This document shows, piece after piece, positions 33,911-46,181 of a DNA stretch of 64,000 bases. Every line of letters begins with the position of its first letter. The stretch's first letter is position 1. The stretch is taken from positions 372,001 through 436,000 of the forward strand of contig NW_026570333.1 in NCBI RefSeq assembly GCF_019649055.1, given 5' to 3'. The DNA comes from Paramacrobiotus metropolitanus. Taxonomy: Eukaryota; Tardigrada; Eutardigrada; Parachela; Macrobiotidae. The notes below the pieces were generated by a model, which saw only the letters and a program-made list of their open reading frames with translations, was not told the origin of the DNA and did not search any database. Position numbers and translations under genes: made by a program.

Positions 33911-34448
33911 GGTCTGTACATAAGCCACAATTCACTGCTGCGCCGTACACTTACTTGAACTATTACTTGAAGTATTTTTTTTGAACTGTAGAGGCTTTTT
34001 TTCTAAAGCGCAGCTTTAACATTTATCTTTTCTTGCTTTATGTAGTCGTATTTGTAATTTCTGTAAACATTTATAACTGCTTTTCATAATAAACGAATTT
34101 TTCAACTTTCAGTATCCTGTCCGGCTTTATTAATTGCGCACTAGTGACCATGCTAGACAATGCAGAGGCAACTTAGTGTAGTGAGTGGCGAATGAGGTGT
34201 ATCGTGAACGGTGGAGTAGAGTTTCTGACTGGAAATAATCTTTCGCTTACTTAACATTTTTTTCCAGTTTTTTCCCACTGGTGTTCTCGTGTAGTACACA
34301 CATGTTCTTAAGTAGGCAGTACGATATCAAGAGAGTTAAATACGATGTTTACAAATAATTCGTGTAATGGCAGTATAACTACACATAGATACATAAAATT
34401 AGTAAAGCAATAATTGATTGCGTTATTGATTAAAATCTTGTAAATCAG

Positions 34449-34873
34449 TATCGGCAGCGATCTGCTGACCCTGTCCGACTACTCACCCCCCACCAACGCC
34501 TGGATCGCCGGCCAACTGCCCAACACCTCGGTGTGGTTGGCGGCGGCGTTGACCCCGGCGAAAACTCTCTCCTGGAGCGACGGACAGGAGATGGGCCCGT
34601 ACGCCGGTCTGTGGGCCATGGGCAGCCGGACGCCCAGGGCGGGGAGTGCGTGGCGTTGGATGGACGCTTTAACGACGACAACTGGTACCTGACGCTGCTG
34701 CCCTTCGTCTGCCAGCAGCAGGCTTGTCCCAAGGACACCTTCGCCTGTCCAGGGGAGAAGAGGTGTCTGCTGATGGACCGGGTGTGTGAGTGATAACGAG
34801 GGTAATGTGGAGTACGGATCGTGCGCCGATGAGTTCGACTGTCCGCCGGGGAATGGACGCAATGAGCCGCCCG
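34449..34873 (+). pseudogene. uif: copy 2 exon 2: lectin C-terminal part and LDLa, broken
   Basis: Splice sites are kept (AG at 34447-34448, GTAAGG at 34874). A one-base loss near 34619, a 12-base loss near 34693 that removes a lectin Cys, and an insertion near 34792 creating TGA TAA destroy the frame. Confidence 0.8.
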
Positions 34874-35624
34874 GTAAGGATTTTTCCGCGATTTATTCGC
34901 GATTTCTCGGCAGTTAGCTGTATGTTCACGCTTCACTGGACTCGTATTTTTAAATCCATATCTAAACGAGACGCTGTTTCTGGTTGTCTTCGTCATAATT
35001 AAGTCATATCTGTTATTTCAGTTACGTTTTAATATCCTCATGATGCTTTTGAATGCTATTTTGAATTGTCACCGACAGGTCACAGACTTGTCTTTTTGCT
35101 TAAATTATTTTACCGTGTTTCTAATTAAGTTTTTTTTATAAACATATTTTCAGGCTTCCAGCAGACGAATTATTGTCATTTGTCATTAAGTAAGTCATCA
35201 TTAATTAAGTATTTTTCGTCATATGTATGGTATGGAACAGAATTTTGGGAATAATAAAAAAATTTCAAACAGCAGTTTTATTTTAAATAACCGGTGTTTG
35301 GAAGATGAAGGATTGATGCAGCCAACCCACTACACTACGTCTTAGTCTGCATTCTCCAGCACTTCGTGAACCTTATACGAGTATGAGCCGCTTAAATGAA
35401 ATTTTGTTGCTGTATGTACTTAGTAAACGGTTTTTATATGTGGTTTATTGCGCTGTTTAGGGAATAAAAACATCTACAGCATTAATATTGTTATTTTTTA
35501 TTCTTATTATAAGTTTTTCATATTTTTAATTCGCCATTCTCTTCAGATTTCCGCTTTTTGTATTTTCAGAAATTATTCAATATTTTTAAGAAAACCGCCA
35601 TAATAACCGGCTTTTCTCCGACAG
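34874..35624 (+). other. intron 2 of copy 2
   Basis: AT-rich. A reverse-complement dispersed motif (CACTACACTACGTC) lies at about 35331. Nothing else recognised. Confidence 0.5.
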
Positions 35625-36328
35625 TATGCGCCCACTATCTGAGCGGTGCCAGCGGCAGTTTATCCAGCCCCAACCACCCGGGCCCCTACCCGTCTCCTGC
35701 CTATGGCTGATCGAGACCCCGCCCGGCACCCGCGTCGACCTGCAGTTCAGCGAATTCGCCACGGAAGCGAACCAGGACACCGTCAGCGTCCTCTCCGGGA
35801 GTCCCCTGCCCGCCCGCGCCCGGGCGCTGGCCGTCCTCAGCGGCAAACCCGCCCCCACGGCCCTCCACTACACCGCCGACAACAACCTCCTCATCCTCCG
35901 TTTAACCGCCGACGCCAGCGTGGAGATGGCCGGATTCCGCGCCACCTATAAAGCGCTGACCGCCCGCTGCGGCGGCGACGTACAGGCCACTGTGGGATGG
36001 CAGCGTGTGGCGGTCATGGAGGGGGAGTGTGTGTACCGCTTCCAGGGGGCCGTCGGGAGTGTCGTCAGTTTGGAGGTGGAAGGGTTGACCGGCGAGGATG
36101 TGGTAAAAGTGCGCGATGGAGGCGACGCGCGGCGGGGTTGTTCGCGGAGGTGCGGGCCCCCGCGGGGGAGGGACGGGTGGTGCAGTCCACCGGGAATATC
36201 ATGTATGTGTACATGCGGATGATGGGGGGCGGGGGAGGAAGGGTCGTGGGGCTGCGGTATGCGGCGACTGCGATCTGCAGTTGACGAGGAATTCCGGGAT
36301 TATTAACACGGCCGGCAATGCTCAACAG
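35625..36328 (+). pseudogene. uif: copy 2 exon 3: CUB domains, broken
   Basis: Nearly identical to exon 3 of copy 1 over CUB 1. It lost seven bases near 35690 and one base near 36128, both shifting the frame. It keeps GGGGAG near 36022, where copy 1 has a five-base loss, so this copy shows the original frame there. The donor has become GTCCGC. Confidence 0.8.
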
Positions 36329-37249
36329 GTCCGCTGTAAGGGCGGGACGCTTCGCCCTCCTGAGTAGCTTTTCGCTGTTTCTGGGGATTTCCACGCCGCA
36401 CATTGCTGCGCTGTTTTGACGGATCTGCAGCACAGTTGCACTGGCTGCAGAATCCTTCCTTGTTAGTCTGGTGTTGCTGCGCCACGGTGCGCATTAGATT
36501 CGGCAATAAAGCCTCATCCGGGTTCACCGCTGTTCGCTGCCTAGGATACGCGTGGCGCCCATACGGCCCCGCGTTATACCGCCCAAAATCTACTGAGAAA
36601 TTCTGTTTAATTAAAAATTGAGCATTTATATATGAAGTTTTACGCATTATATACATAGTCTTCGATATTCCGAGAAAAAGAAAAGCTAGCCATACATCTT
36701 TAAATAATAGTTATTAACTTATTGTTCTCAATTAATACCAGTGCCGAAGCAAGTAAAAACCTAGTCACAAACTTACAGTTAAAATTAGAACAAAGCAGCT
36801 GCACGCTTGATTAAAATAAGGTCATTTCTATGCGCCAGGCAATTTTCTGGACGCATAGTACTTTCGTTAAAATAATTTGTAAAAACAGAAATTAACGATA
36901 TATTTGAAATTATTTTGGAATGCAGACGAACGATCCCGTTGAATGAGAAACTGCAATTGTGGCCGAATTTACAGAGCTTTATGATTTATTACTGCTAGCG
37001 TTAAATTACATTAAATTTAATTAAAATGGTAGTGAGCTTTATTATTACTAAAATTAGTCGTATATTGTGCGGGAGATTGCGCGGGAACGGCTACACCATC
37101 ATAAAGAAAAGCTGGTCAAGCCAGATTTAGATGCCGGTAGATCGTTAATTACACAGTATCGGTTGCCTTAATTACACAGTATTGCCCATTAGTTCACTGG
37201 CGGTGCAACAACAACAACCGGCAAACACTGACCGACAGCTAGAGAAGTG
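36329..37249 (+). other. intron 3 region of copy 2
   Basis: Mostly unrelated to intron 3 of copy 1. It contains the inverted segment 37075-37137 and, just right of it, two ATTACACAGTAT copies about 27 bases apart (from about 37148). Confidence 0.5.
37075..37137 (-). other. micro-inversion relative to copy 1
   Basis: 63 bases whose reverse complement matches 4022-4081 of copy 1 (GATTGCGCGGGAACGGCTA ... GATGCCGG), about 90% alike by eye. In copy 1 this segment holds the exon 4 acceptor and first codons, so here the exon start is lost. Confidence 0.8.
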
Positions 37250-37611
37250 GGCCTGTTCGTGGCGCATCAAACCGGCGGCCGCGTCGGCCTTCGTGATCGA
37301 GATCAGCGAGCTGTCATTGGGCCCAGTGGACGAGCTGGAGGTGTACGAGATCACCCGCCTGTCCACTGCCATCGCCTTCACCAACCGCAACGGCACGGCG
37401 GTCGGATGGGCACCGCGCAGCATCCACGTGGCCTCGGGCGACGCCCTGATCAAGGTGGTCAGCGGGCCCTTGGGACCGGTCACCCGCCTCACCGCCGCCT
37501 ACTCCCTCGACTGCCCCGCGCTGGCCACTGAGGATTCCGTCCTAGTCTCGCACCAGAAGCGGCGTTTCGCCACCGTCGTCATGGCCGCCTGTCCCGTGGG
37601 ATACGAATTTG
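37250..37611 (+). pseudogene. uif: copy 2 exon 4: CUB 3 and sushi start, acceptor lost
   Basis: Similarity to copy 1 starts abruptly at GGCCTGTTCG. The body is open and highly conserved and donor GTGAGT at 37612 is kept, but the original start lies in the inverted piece. Confidence 0.75.
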
Positions 37612-37801
37612 GTGAGTTTTTGTCTGTTTGTTCCTACTTTTGCGCGTTGGGTCGGTTCGGCGAGCTCAACAAAGACTAAGGCTTACGCGATTATTATATA
37701 GAGGTAATTCGGTTCGGAAGTCGGTCCAAACACGGCGCTTCTGCAGTTGTTGTTGTCGAATAACATAAAATAATTACTGCATGCCTCGGTGACTGCTGCA
37801 G

Positions 37802-38141
37802 CGAATCGGGAGGCTAACCTGACCAGCCGCTGCGGCCTGGACGGGGTATAGGGCGTCCCGCGCATCCCGGCGTGTCAGCCGAAATACTGCGGTCAGCTGC
37901 CGTTGTTCGCCAACGCGCTGCCGGTCAGCATCAGCGGGTTCGTGTATCCGGCGACGGGGGGGTATCGCTGCGTGGAGGGCTACGTGCTGGCCAGTGGACA
38001 GGACGCCGCCGCCATCCGCTGCTCCAACACCGGCGTCTGGAGCGGCACCGTCGTCTGCCAACCTGTCAAATGCTCGTCTAACTGGCCGGTGGTGGCTAAT
38101 CTGCAGATGGAGATTATCGCCGGCAACGGATCTGATTACGG
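37802..38141 (+). pseudogene. uif: copy 2 exon 5: sushi, with in-frame stop
   Basis: Acceptor CTGCTGCAG at 37793-37801, donor GTAGGC at 38142. TAG at 37849-37851 is in the conserved reading frame where copy 1 has a Trp codon. Confidence 0.8.
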
Positions 38142-39627
38142 GTAGGCAAACAACCAAAAAATATTGAAAAATTAAGAACAAAATCAGAAATACTACCAGA
38201 TAATAAAAAAACGAGAAAAAAATGGTAATAAATATGTTGTATGAATTCTCAAGAAATTTTTTCGTCTTGCTCATAAATGTATCTCTAATTTCTGCAAGAT
38301 TAGCGTAGTGCGATGGCTCCCGCATGTGCGCATTATTGTCTTCGGCATATTTTGATTGATGCAATTACTGATGCAGTGGGTAATTTTCAATGAAAAGGTT
38401 GAGAAAAGCTGTTCGTTTTTGCAACACTGATGAAGTATTGTTTTTGATGTGAAAATTGTCAACCGGATTGTTACAAAAAGTCAGTTCTGGCAGTCTGTTT
38501 CGTTCGAATTAAGAAATTGCGCATTATTTATAGCCGGCGGTGGCTGATCTGAGTAATCTGCAGATGGAGATTATCGCCTGCAACGGATACGACTTCGAGT
38601 AAAAGAACAACTGCCGCAATATCAAAATAATCTTATTATCTGATGAAATAAAGAACTCTAAAAATAACTTAGAAATATGTTTACAACAGCAAACGTATCA
38701 AAATAAATTAAACAATATTAAAAAATAAGCAAGCAAAAATATCGAAGTTAATTAGATATATAGGTTAAGAATGGTTAAGTTTAAGGGAATTTATTTATAA
38801 ATTTTATTTGATTCTAAATATAAACTGTTTAGAGATTTTTCGTCTGTCGGTCATGAGTGTTATCGTAGTGTGATGGCTATACTGTCTCGGCCGAATCGCT
38901 GTGGCTGCAAACATGCAGGGTCACATTATTATGTACGGCTACAGTGATTATTGATGCAGTTTTAATTAAAAGCATGAACCTGTTTAAAAGTTTTCCTTTT
39001 TGCGTTCCCGAAGAAGTGTTTTTTATACAAAAATTATCAAATGGCTTTTCACATCGAGATAGTTTCGGTAATCTGTTCAATCTGAGAATCAGCAAAGAAT
39101 TCAAATTAATGTTAAAATCCCGGATGATGGAAATACTGATTCTGATTTATGCAGAGATATATGTTTTTGTACACGATGAATTCAGATTTCCCTGGTTAAA
39201 AAATACCGAGGGTGAACGCTTTGTCGGGCCGATTAAAAATTTAGCATTAAATTAGAGCCAGTGGAAACTCAATCGGTGACTAAAATACCGATCAAGCAAT
39301 GTACTGTAAACCTTTTAAAAAATATTCCTGAACTTTGCATACGAACCGGCATATGTACGTAGTACATTAAATTATAAGAATAAAAAAGTTTAATAAAATG
39401 CAGAAAAAATATAAAAAAAAAATATAAAGTTTTAACTAAAACATTTTAAAATTTAAAGACTATTTCGTTTGAACTGTTTTTATTCATTGACTCGGTGTGT
39501 ATCTCTTTCTCGACTTTATTATATAACCCTGCTTTTGGGTATTTTCAGTTGTGCTTATTTATTTATTTCAGTTGAATAACAGAGGCTATTTTTTATTCTT
39601 CTGTTTTACTGTTAATTTTATTTTACT
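38142..39627 (+). other. copy 2 region where exon 6 should be
   Basis: No sushi/EGF exon equivalent to 8063-8523 is present. At 38533-38601 there is a second, partial copy of the end of exon 5 (AATCTGCAGATGGAGATTAT) with a TAA. Two dispersed motifs (CGTAGTGCGATGGC and CGTAGTGTGATGGC) lie near 38302 and 38862, matching the duplicated piece. Confidence 0.6.
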
Positions 39628-39874
39628 TCTGGACGAGCAGCAGATCGGTCTGTCGTCTAAAGGCTGGTGCGGGACGAGCGCGGCGGCGGCGGACAACTGG
39701 GTGTTAGTGGACCTGAACGCGCCCAAAGTGGTCAGCGCCGTGCGCATCCTGCCCGTGTCCGGCAACGGCCGTCTCCTGGCCAGCGTGCGCGCCTTCACCT
39801 TCGCCTTCAAACTGCATGATAACGACTCCTTCACTCCCTATACTGAACCCAACGGCAACGCGTTGCAGCTGCCG
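39628..39874 (+). pseudogene. uif: copy 2 exon 7: discoidin N-terminal half, 5' end lost
   Basis: Similarity begins at CTGGACGAGC, about 30 bases into exon 7 of copy 1. The donor is changed from GTCAGT to GCCAGT. Confidence 0.75.
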
Positions 39875-41019
<1,145 letters not shown>

Positions 41020-41020
41020 T

Positions 41021-41786
41021 AAAGTAGTAGACTGCGGCCGCCCTCCCGTCCTCCCGGGCTCTTTCTACTCGAACCTGTCCAATCGACGACGTACGTCACG
41101 CTCTTCCGCGCTTCGCCTGCGTCTTCCCCTTCTCGTTAGCCGTGGAGAGCAGCAACCGCGACGACCAAGTCCGCTGCAGCCGATCCGGCGTCTGGGACTG
41201 CGGGAGCCTCCGCTGCGACGGCCCCGCCTGCGCCGACCCGGGCGCGCCCACCTTCGGCTCCCAAACAGCCACCACCTCCTTCGAGGAGCTCGCTTCGGTC
41301 CGCTTCCAGTGCGACCGTCCCGGGTACGCGCTCTCGTCCACCGCGCCCCTCCTCTGCGTCCGCCAGACGGAGTGCCCTCTCCCGCGGGCGCTGACCATCC
41401 CGCCGGACGCCGTCAAGGCCACCTCGGAGATGCCGGGCTTCGAAGCCGGGCAAATCGGGTTCAACTCCTTGACGGGGTGGTGCGCGTTGGCTGAAAACAC
41501 CACCTATGGGGAGATGAATCTCGGTGGGCTGTTCATGGTCACCGGGATCCGGGCCTCCGAAGTTTGTTTCGTGTCCGGATAAGCCGGTGCAGGTGCGACG
41601 CCTGGCGGACGGACGCATGCCGGGCGTGCAGTACGAGATCCCGCGGGCGGCGGACAACAGCCACCGCATGGCCCGCATCGAGACGCGCCCGGCGGACTTC
41701 CTGCCGGGTCGCGTCTTTTTGAGGATATGACCGTGGAGTATGTGGCCTTCGACGGCGATGAGAACAAAGCTTCCTGCACGGCGCAG
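41021..41786 (+). pseudogene. uif: copy 2 exons 10 and 11 fused by deletion
   Basis: Exon 9 and its introns are missing, so exon 10 follows about 100 bases after exon 8. At 41553/41554 the discoidin half (GGGATCCGGG) is joined directly to the HYR exon (CCTCCGAAGTTTG), removing about 790 bases relative to copy 1. Frame breaks at the junction (TAA) and again near 41715. Donor GTCAGT at 41787. Confidence 0.8.
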
Positions 41787-42409
41787 GTCAGTCAAAACAT
41801 TTAACAGGCAACAACGCTGTTACATTTAATTTAATTTTTTTCTTCAAACGAAGTGATGGGATGCCTAGAGTAGTCATTAATTTGTGAGCTCGTTATATTC
41901 TTACTGTGCCTTAGTACTACGATACAGCTGCAGTTGCACTGTACACAGCTTATTTTTCGTTGACAGTAACCGTGTAACGTCAGCTGACAATCATTAATAC
42001 ACCGGTTACACCCGGTAGAAACACAGCAACGATCAGGAATTCAAAAATGTTTCTAACTGCAGAGTGCAGATGCACATTTCAAAAGCATATAAATCTTCTG
42101 GTATGTTGGAAAGTGTGATAATGGAGAGGAATGCCGTTGGAAATTTTATGAACTGCAGGCACTGGCATGTGGCTAGATGGTCTCAATTTGTGGCAGTGTG
42201 CTTCTGGCGGAAGATCTGCAATCATTCTGACTTTACGATCTGTGATCAAAATACAGCTTACGGTATTAAAACGAGTAAACATCGCTTTTGCGGGATGGAT
42301 TAAAGGTCACAGACGTAGCCGTGTAAAGATACGGGCCTAACAAATCTCTGAATTATTTCAAAAAAACCAAGTATACAAGAAAAATGCTGTAAACCGGATT
42401 TTTGCGTAG
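41787..42409 (+). other. intron 11 of copy 2
   Basis: AT-rich. Nothing recognised. Confidence 0.5.
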
Positions 42410-44038
42410 ATCGAGATCGTTGAGGAGGAGCCGGCGCTGATTAGCTGCCCGCTGTCCTGCACTTCGACGCCACCAGCCACCCGGTGGAGGTGGTCGGACG
42501 TCTGCGCCACCTGCAGCTCCTCTATTTCCCCGACCGCGCCCGGCTCCCCGCCCACGCCTTCCTCAACGTCACCGTGGTGGCCTCCGACCCCGCCCAGTCC
42601 ACGAACACCACCGCCTGCAGCTTCCAGGTCGCCGCGCTCCCGGCGCCCTGCACCGACGGCCCGGCGGTGGTCCCATTAAACGGGGCTACGGACTGCCGCT
42701 CCACCGAGGAGGAGACCGTCTGCAGCGTCACCTGCAACCCCGGCTTCACCTTCTTCGCCGGTCTTCCGGGTCCCCGGGAGGCCCGATGCCGCAACGGCGC
42801 GTGGGCGTCCACCGGGAACGTCTCGCTCGCCGTTTGTGTCCCCGCGGAGGGGCACGACGCGGTGTACGACTCCATCACCCGCATCCTGTACGTCTCGCCC
42901 CTCCCGCCGTCCCCGGAGTATCTCCAGCTGTACACCGCGGCTCTATCTAACCTCCAGATGCCGGTGTCCGAGTTCCTCTCGACGAAATGCTCCAAATCCA
43001 TCGACGTGGCGGTGACGGTGGCCGCGTTGTCCGCCACGCTCCTCCGCTCCAACACAGCCGCGTTGTCCGCCACGCTCCTCCCCTCCGCCACGCTCCTCCC
43101 CTCTCTGGCGCTCCAGGGAGTCCTCCGGTACCGAATCTCTCCAGCCCGCGCCCTTCCGGACTGACCATCGACACGCTCCTGGACCTCTCGGTCCCGTCGA
43201 GCGACCAGCAGATCAAAAGCCTCGCGCAGTTGGCCGATCCCGCCGGAGTGTGTCCGACGCTGGAGGCCACCGAGTCCCATGGAGACCGCGGTTTCGCGTG
43301 CCTCTCGGGACAAGTTCTCATCCGCAACGCCACCAAAATGATCTGCCTGGATTGCCCCCGGGGTTTTTATTCCGCCGACAGCGCCACCTGCCGCCAGTGT
43401 CCGCCGGGAACCTTCCAGGACGACGTCGGCCAACCGGGATGCAAAAAATGCCCGGATGGGACTTTAACCCCAGTTCCCGGCGGGAAGACTGCTGATTCCT
43501 GTCTCCCGGGGACCTAGGGGGGGACCGGGGACCTACTCCCCCAACGGCGTGATCCCGTGTCTATCGTGCCCCCAAGACACCTTCAGCCCCCGCGGGGGAA
43601 TGGAGTGTCTCCCATGCCCGTCGGACACTTTCACCACCCTCCGGGGCGCGGTCAGTCCCTCCCACTGTCGCGAGCGGTGCCAGCCGGGGGAGTACTCCCT
43701 CTCCGGCACGGGACTGGCGCCCTGTGGCGGGTGCCCCGAAAACTACGTGTCGACGGCGCCGGCCAGTCGGAGGTGCTCGGAATGCCCCTTGGAGGCCACC
43801 ACCGAGGGGCTGAACGCGACGGGATGCGTGCCGGTGGTGTGTCCGGGGGAGCTGTGTCAGAACGGGGGCCGCTGCGAGGTGGCCGGACACCGGGCGGTGT
43901 GCCGGTGTGTACCGGGATTCAACGGGGAGCGCTGCGAGAAGGAGGTGGATGAGTGCGAAGCGCAGCCATGTTTGAATGGCGGGAATTGTGTGGATGCGCG
44001 GAACGGGTTTGAGTGCGTCTGCCCCGCCGGATTTACTG
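42410..44038 (+). pseudogene. uif: copy 2 exon 12: HYR, sushi, cysteine-rich repeats, EGF, with several indels
   Basis: Acceptor TTTGCGTAG at 42401-42409, donor GTTAGC at 44039. It shows a deletion of about 45 bases near 42455, short local duplications of GCGTTGTCCGCCACGCTCCT at 43023-43105, a deletion near 43160, and a disrupted stretch GGGACCTAGGGGGGG near 43508. Between these the sequence is almost identical to copy 1. Confidence 0.8.
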
Positions 44039-44700
44039 GTTAGCCTTTATACCGAACGGCATTAATTTGTTATGATGGCTTCAGTGTAACGTATTTCGTA
44101 ATTTATACTCGTATGAAAATTTGCAATATTTGATGTGAAATTTAATTACATACAGTATAGTACTGTAGGTACTGCTGATAATTTCCCGGAGTGTATTTTA
44201 TTTATTTGATGCTTTAATTTATTATGTACTGTCAATTACGAACTTTGAATTCGAATAATGATTAGTATAAGAAATAACTGCGTGACTTTGATTAAGTATT
44301 AATAAAAACACTTTGGACATTTCTAACTTCGGGTACGTTTGTCTATAGTAGAAAAAAGTTACTTAGTTTAAAACTTTATTTATGCCGTCTGCTTTGTCAT
44401 GGTATAATATATGGTTGACGATACATTAAAATATATCACAGCCCATACACTACGATTATCGATATTTTCTTTGTTTTATTGTTGGCTTATTGTATGCTCC
44501 ATTCGCACTGAGGTATGGAAACGCTTCTTCTCAGCGCAGATGTTTTATTCAAATTTTACAGGAAATCTGAACTTCGTCCACCACGTGATTTACCAAAAGG
44601 ACCATTGTTTTTCCTCAACAAAATTTTTTTTATACTACACGTAACCGGTAGATCCTCGAGAAAAAATAGGAAGAAATAATACTGAATTTAAAAACCGTAG
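44039..44700 (+). other. intron 12 of copy 2
   Basis: Alignable in parts with intron 12 of copy 1, including the ACACTACGAT motif near 44447. Nothing else recognised. Confidence 0.5.
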
Positions 44701-45105
44701 GTGTTCAGTGTGAATTGCCGCCGGATGACTGCGCGACGGTGAGCTGTCCGAACCGCGGCATGTGCCAGAACCAGCAGCACCCTCAAATGTACGGCTGTTT
44801 ATGCCGAAGCGGCTTCACCGGGCCGCACTGCAACGAGACGCTGGACCCCTGTGTGAAGACGCACTGCCTCAACGGCGGCCAGTGCCAGCACCTGCAGATG
44901 GACCGCTTCGTCTGCCACTGCCCCGAGGGATTCGAGGGGACCTTCTGCGAGAACAACATCGATGACTGCGCCGACGCGCCCTGCGCCAACGGCGGCACCT
45001 GCACCGACCTCATCCACGACTTCCGCTGCGACTGCCAACCGCGCTTCAGCGGCCGCTACTGCGAGGACGTCGGCGATCTCTGCGCCAACGCCAACTGCGT
45101 CAACG
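44701..45105 (+). pseudogene. uif: copy 2 exon 13: EGF repeats, frame intact
   Basis: Acceptor AACCGTAG at 44693-44700, donor GTCAGT at 45106. Same length as exon 13 of copy 1 with few substitutions. It is the last exon before the LTR element. Confidence 0.78.
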
Positions 45106-45379
45106 GTCAGTCCAAAAAAAGGAAAAATAATATCCGCGAAATTTGGTTTGAAAAAATGAAATTTATTTCAGTATTTTCAATTTTTTGTCTTACAGTTCTG
45201 AAAGAACTACCTATTACTGTTTACAGCACCAGTTTAAGTGGTATATAGATTTGATGTATAATATTTGATGTATAATATATATTTTGCGGTGAAATAACGG
45301 TTCTTTTTTGCGGTAAAAAATCCGATAAAATATGATTTTTTACGGGGGAATATTTGATAAAAATATAAATACTGTACGG

Positions 45380-46181
45380 TGTAACAGACAAGCACGAGGA
45401 GATCACGAGTGATGCTTTATTGACAAATAAAGGGGGAACAATGCTGCGTAATAGCAGGAAAGCCAGAACAAAGTACTGATGGCTAATAGCAAGCGTGTGC
45501 TAGAAAAGCTCTTGAGCGTCCGTCAAGGCGTGAAAGGAGCAACTGGCGGCCAGCACGTGCTGTGTGCCATCAGCTGTGTGATGATGCGCAGACTGGACTC
45601 TATCCAACGCGAGCGTATGAACGCTGAGTCATACTGCGAGAGAGGAACGAGAGAGCAAGTGTGGCTCAGTGTGTGCGCTGCGTATATCCGCTTCAGCGGA
45701 TGAGTGCAGTGCAGCAGCACACGTACGTACAGCGAGAGAGGTGGTAACGGCAAGCAATGGTGCCAGTACGTCCTGTGTGGACCGTACGCACCAGGCGCAG
45801 TCGTACGCCTCTGACATGCCTCTGGGCGGGAATCCGAGCTCCCGCGAAGGATGCTCCGACTCGGTACCGCACCAGTACCGCACAACTCTCCGGTCGGACC
45901 CATGTGGGGTCGCCGGTACGCGTCCTCTGGCAGTGGGAGTCCGGTGTCTGGTCGACCGTCTCTTCTTCACTTCCGAACCCATGAGTGGAAGCCACTCACA
46001 GCCGAGAAATCCGGAAGCCGCTCGGGCGTTTCGTTGGACCGGTGACGCTTCTGTTGGCTGGCTTCTTGCGTCTGTTGGCAGCGGAGAACAATGTAAAAAG
46101 AAAAATGTAATGAAAGTTTATGCAGCGCGAAAGAAAGTAAATAAAGTTTAATCACAATTCCAGTGAGCAAAAGGGGTTACA
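45380..46181 (-). repeat. probable 3' LTR
   Basis: Starts TGTAAC and ends GTTACA, a perfect 6-bp terminal inverted repeat. On the sense strand, AATAAA at 45416-45421 lies about 36 bases before the end. Two element-type hairpins occur inside (45766-45787 and 45897-45911). No clear polypurine tract precedes it, and another GTTACA at 46371-46376 could be the true edge. The 5' LTR is outside the window, so this cannot be checked here. TACGG (45375-45379) may be the target duplication. Confidence 0.6.
45897..45911. repeat. hairpin, perfect 5-bp stem, ATGTG loop, inside the LTR
   Basis: GACCC ATGTG GGGTC. Together with 45766-45787 (GTACGTCC TGTGT GGACCGTAC) it ties the LTR to the rest of the element. 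Confidence 0.75.

Larger units (their letters stand above)
30747..33985 (-). mobile_element. degenerate non-LTR retrotransposon with restriction-like endonuclease
   Basis: The insertion is bounded by loss of similarity between the two gene copies' first introns, at about 30746 and about 33985. A short T run at the left edge (30747-30752) would be the A tail of a minus-strand element. Inside, on the minus strand, are remnants of an N-terminal zinc finger, RT, and a C-terminal zinc finger with restriction-like endonuclease. That order is typical of R2/NeSL/Hero-type early non-LTR clades. Several frameshifts make it inactive. Confidence 0.75.
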
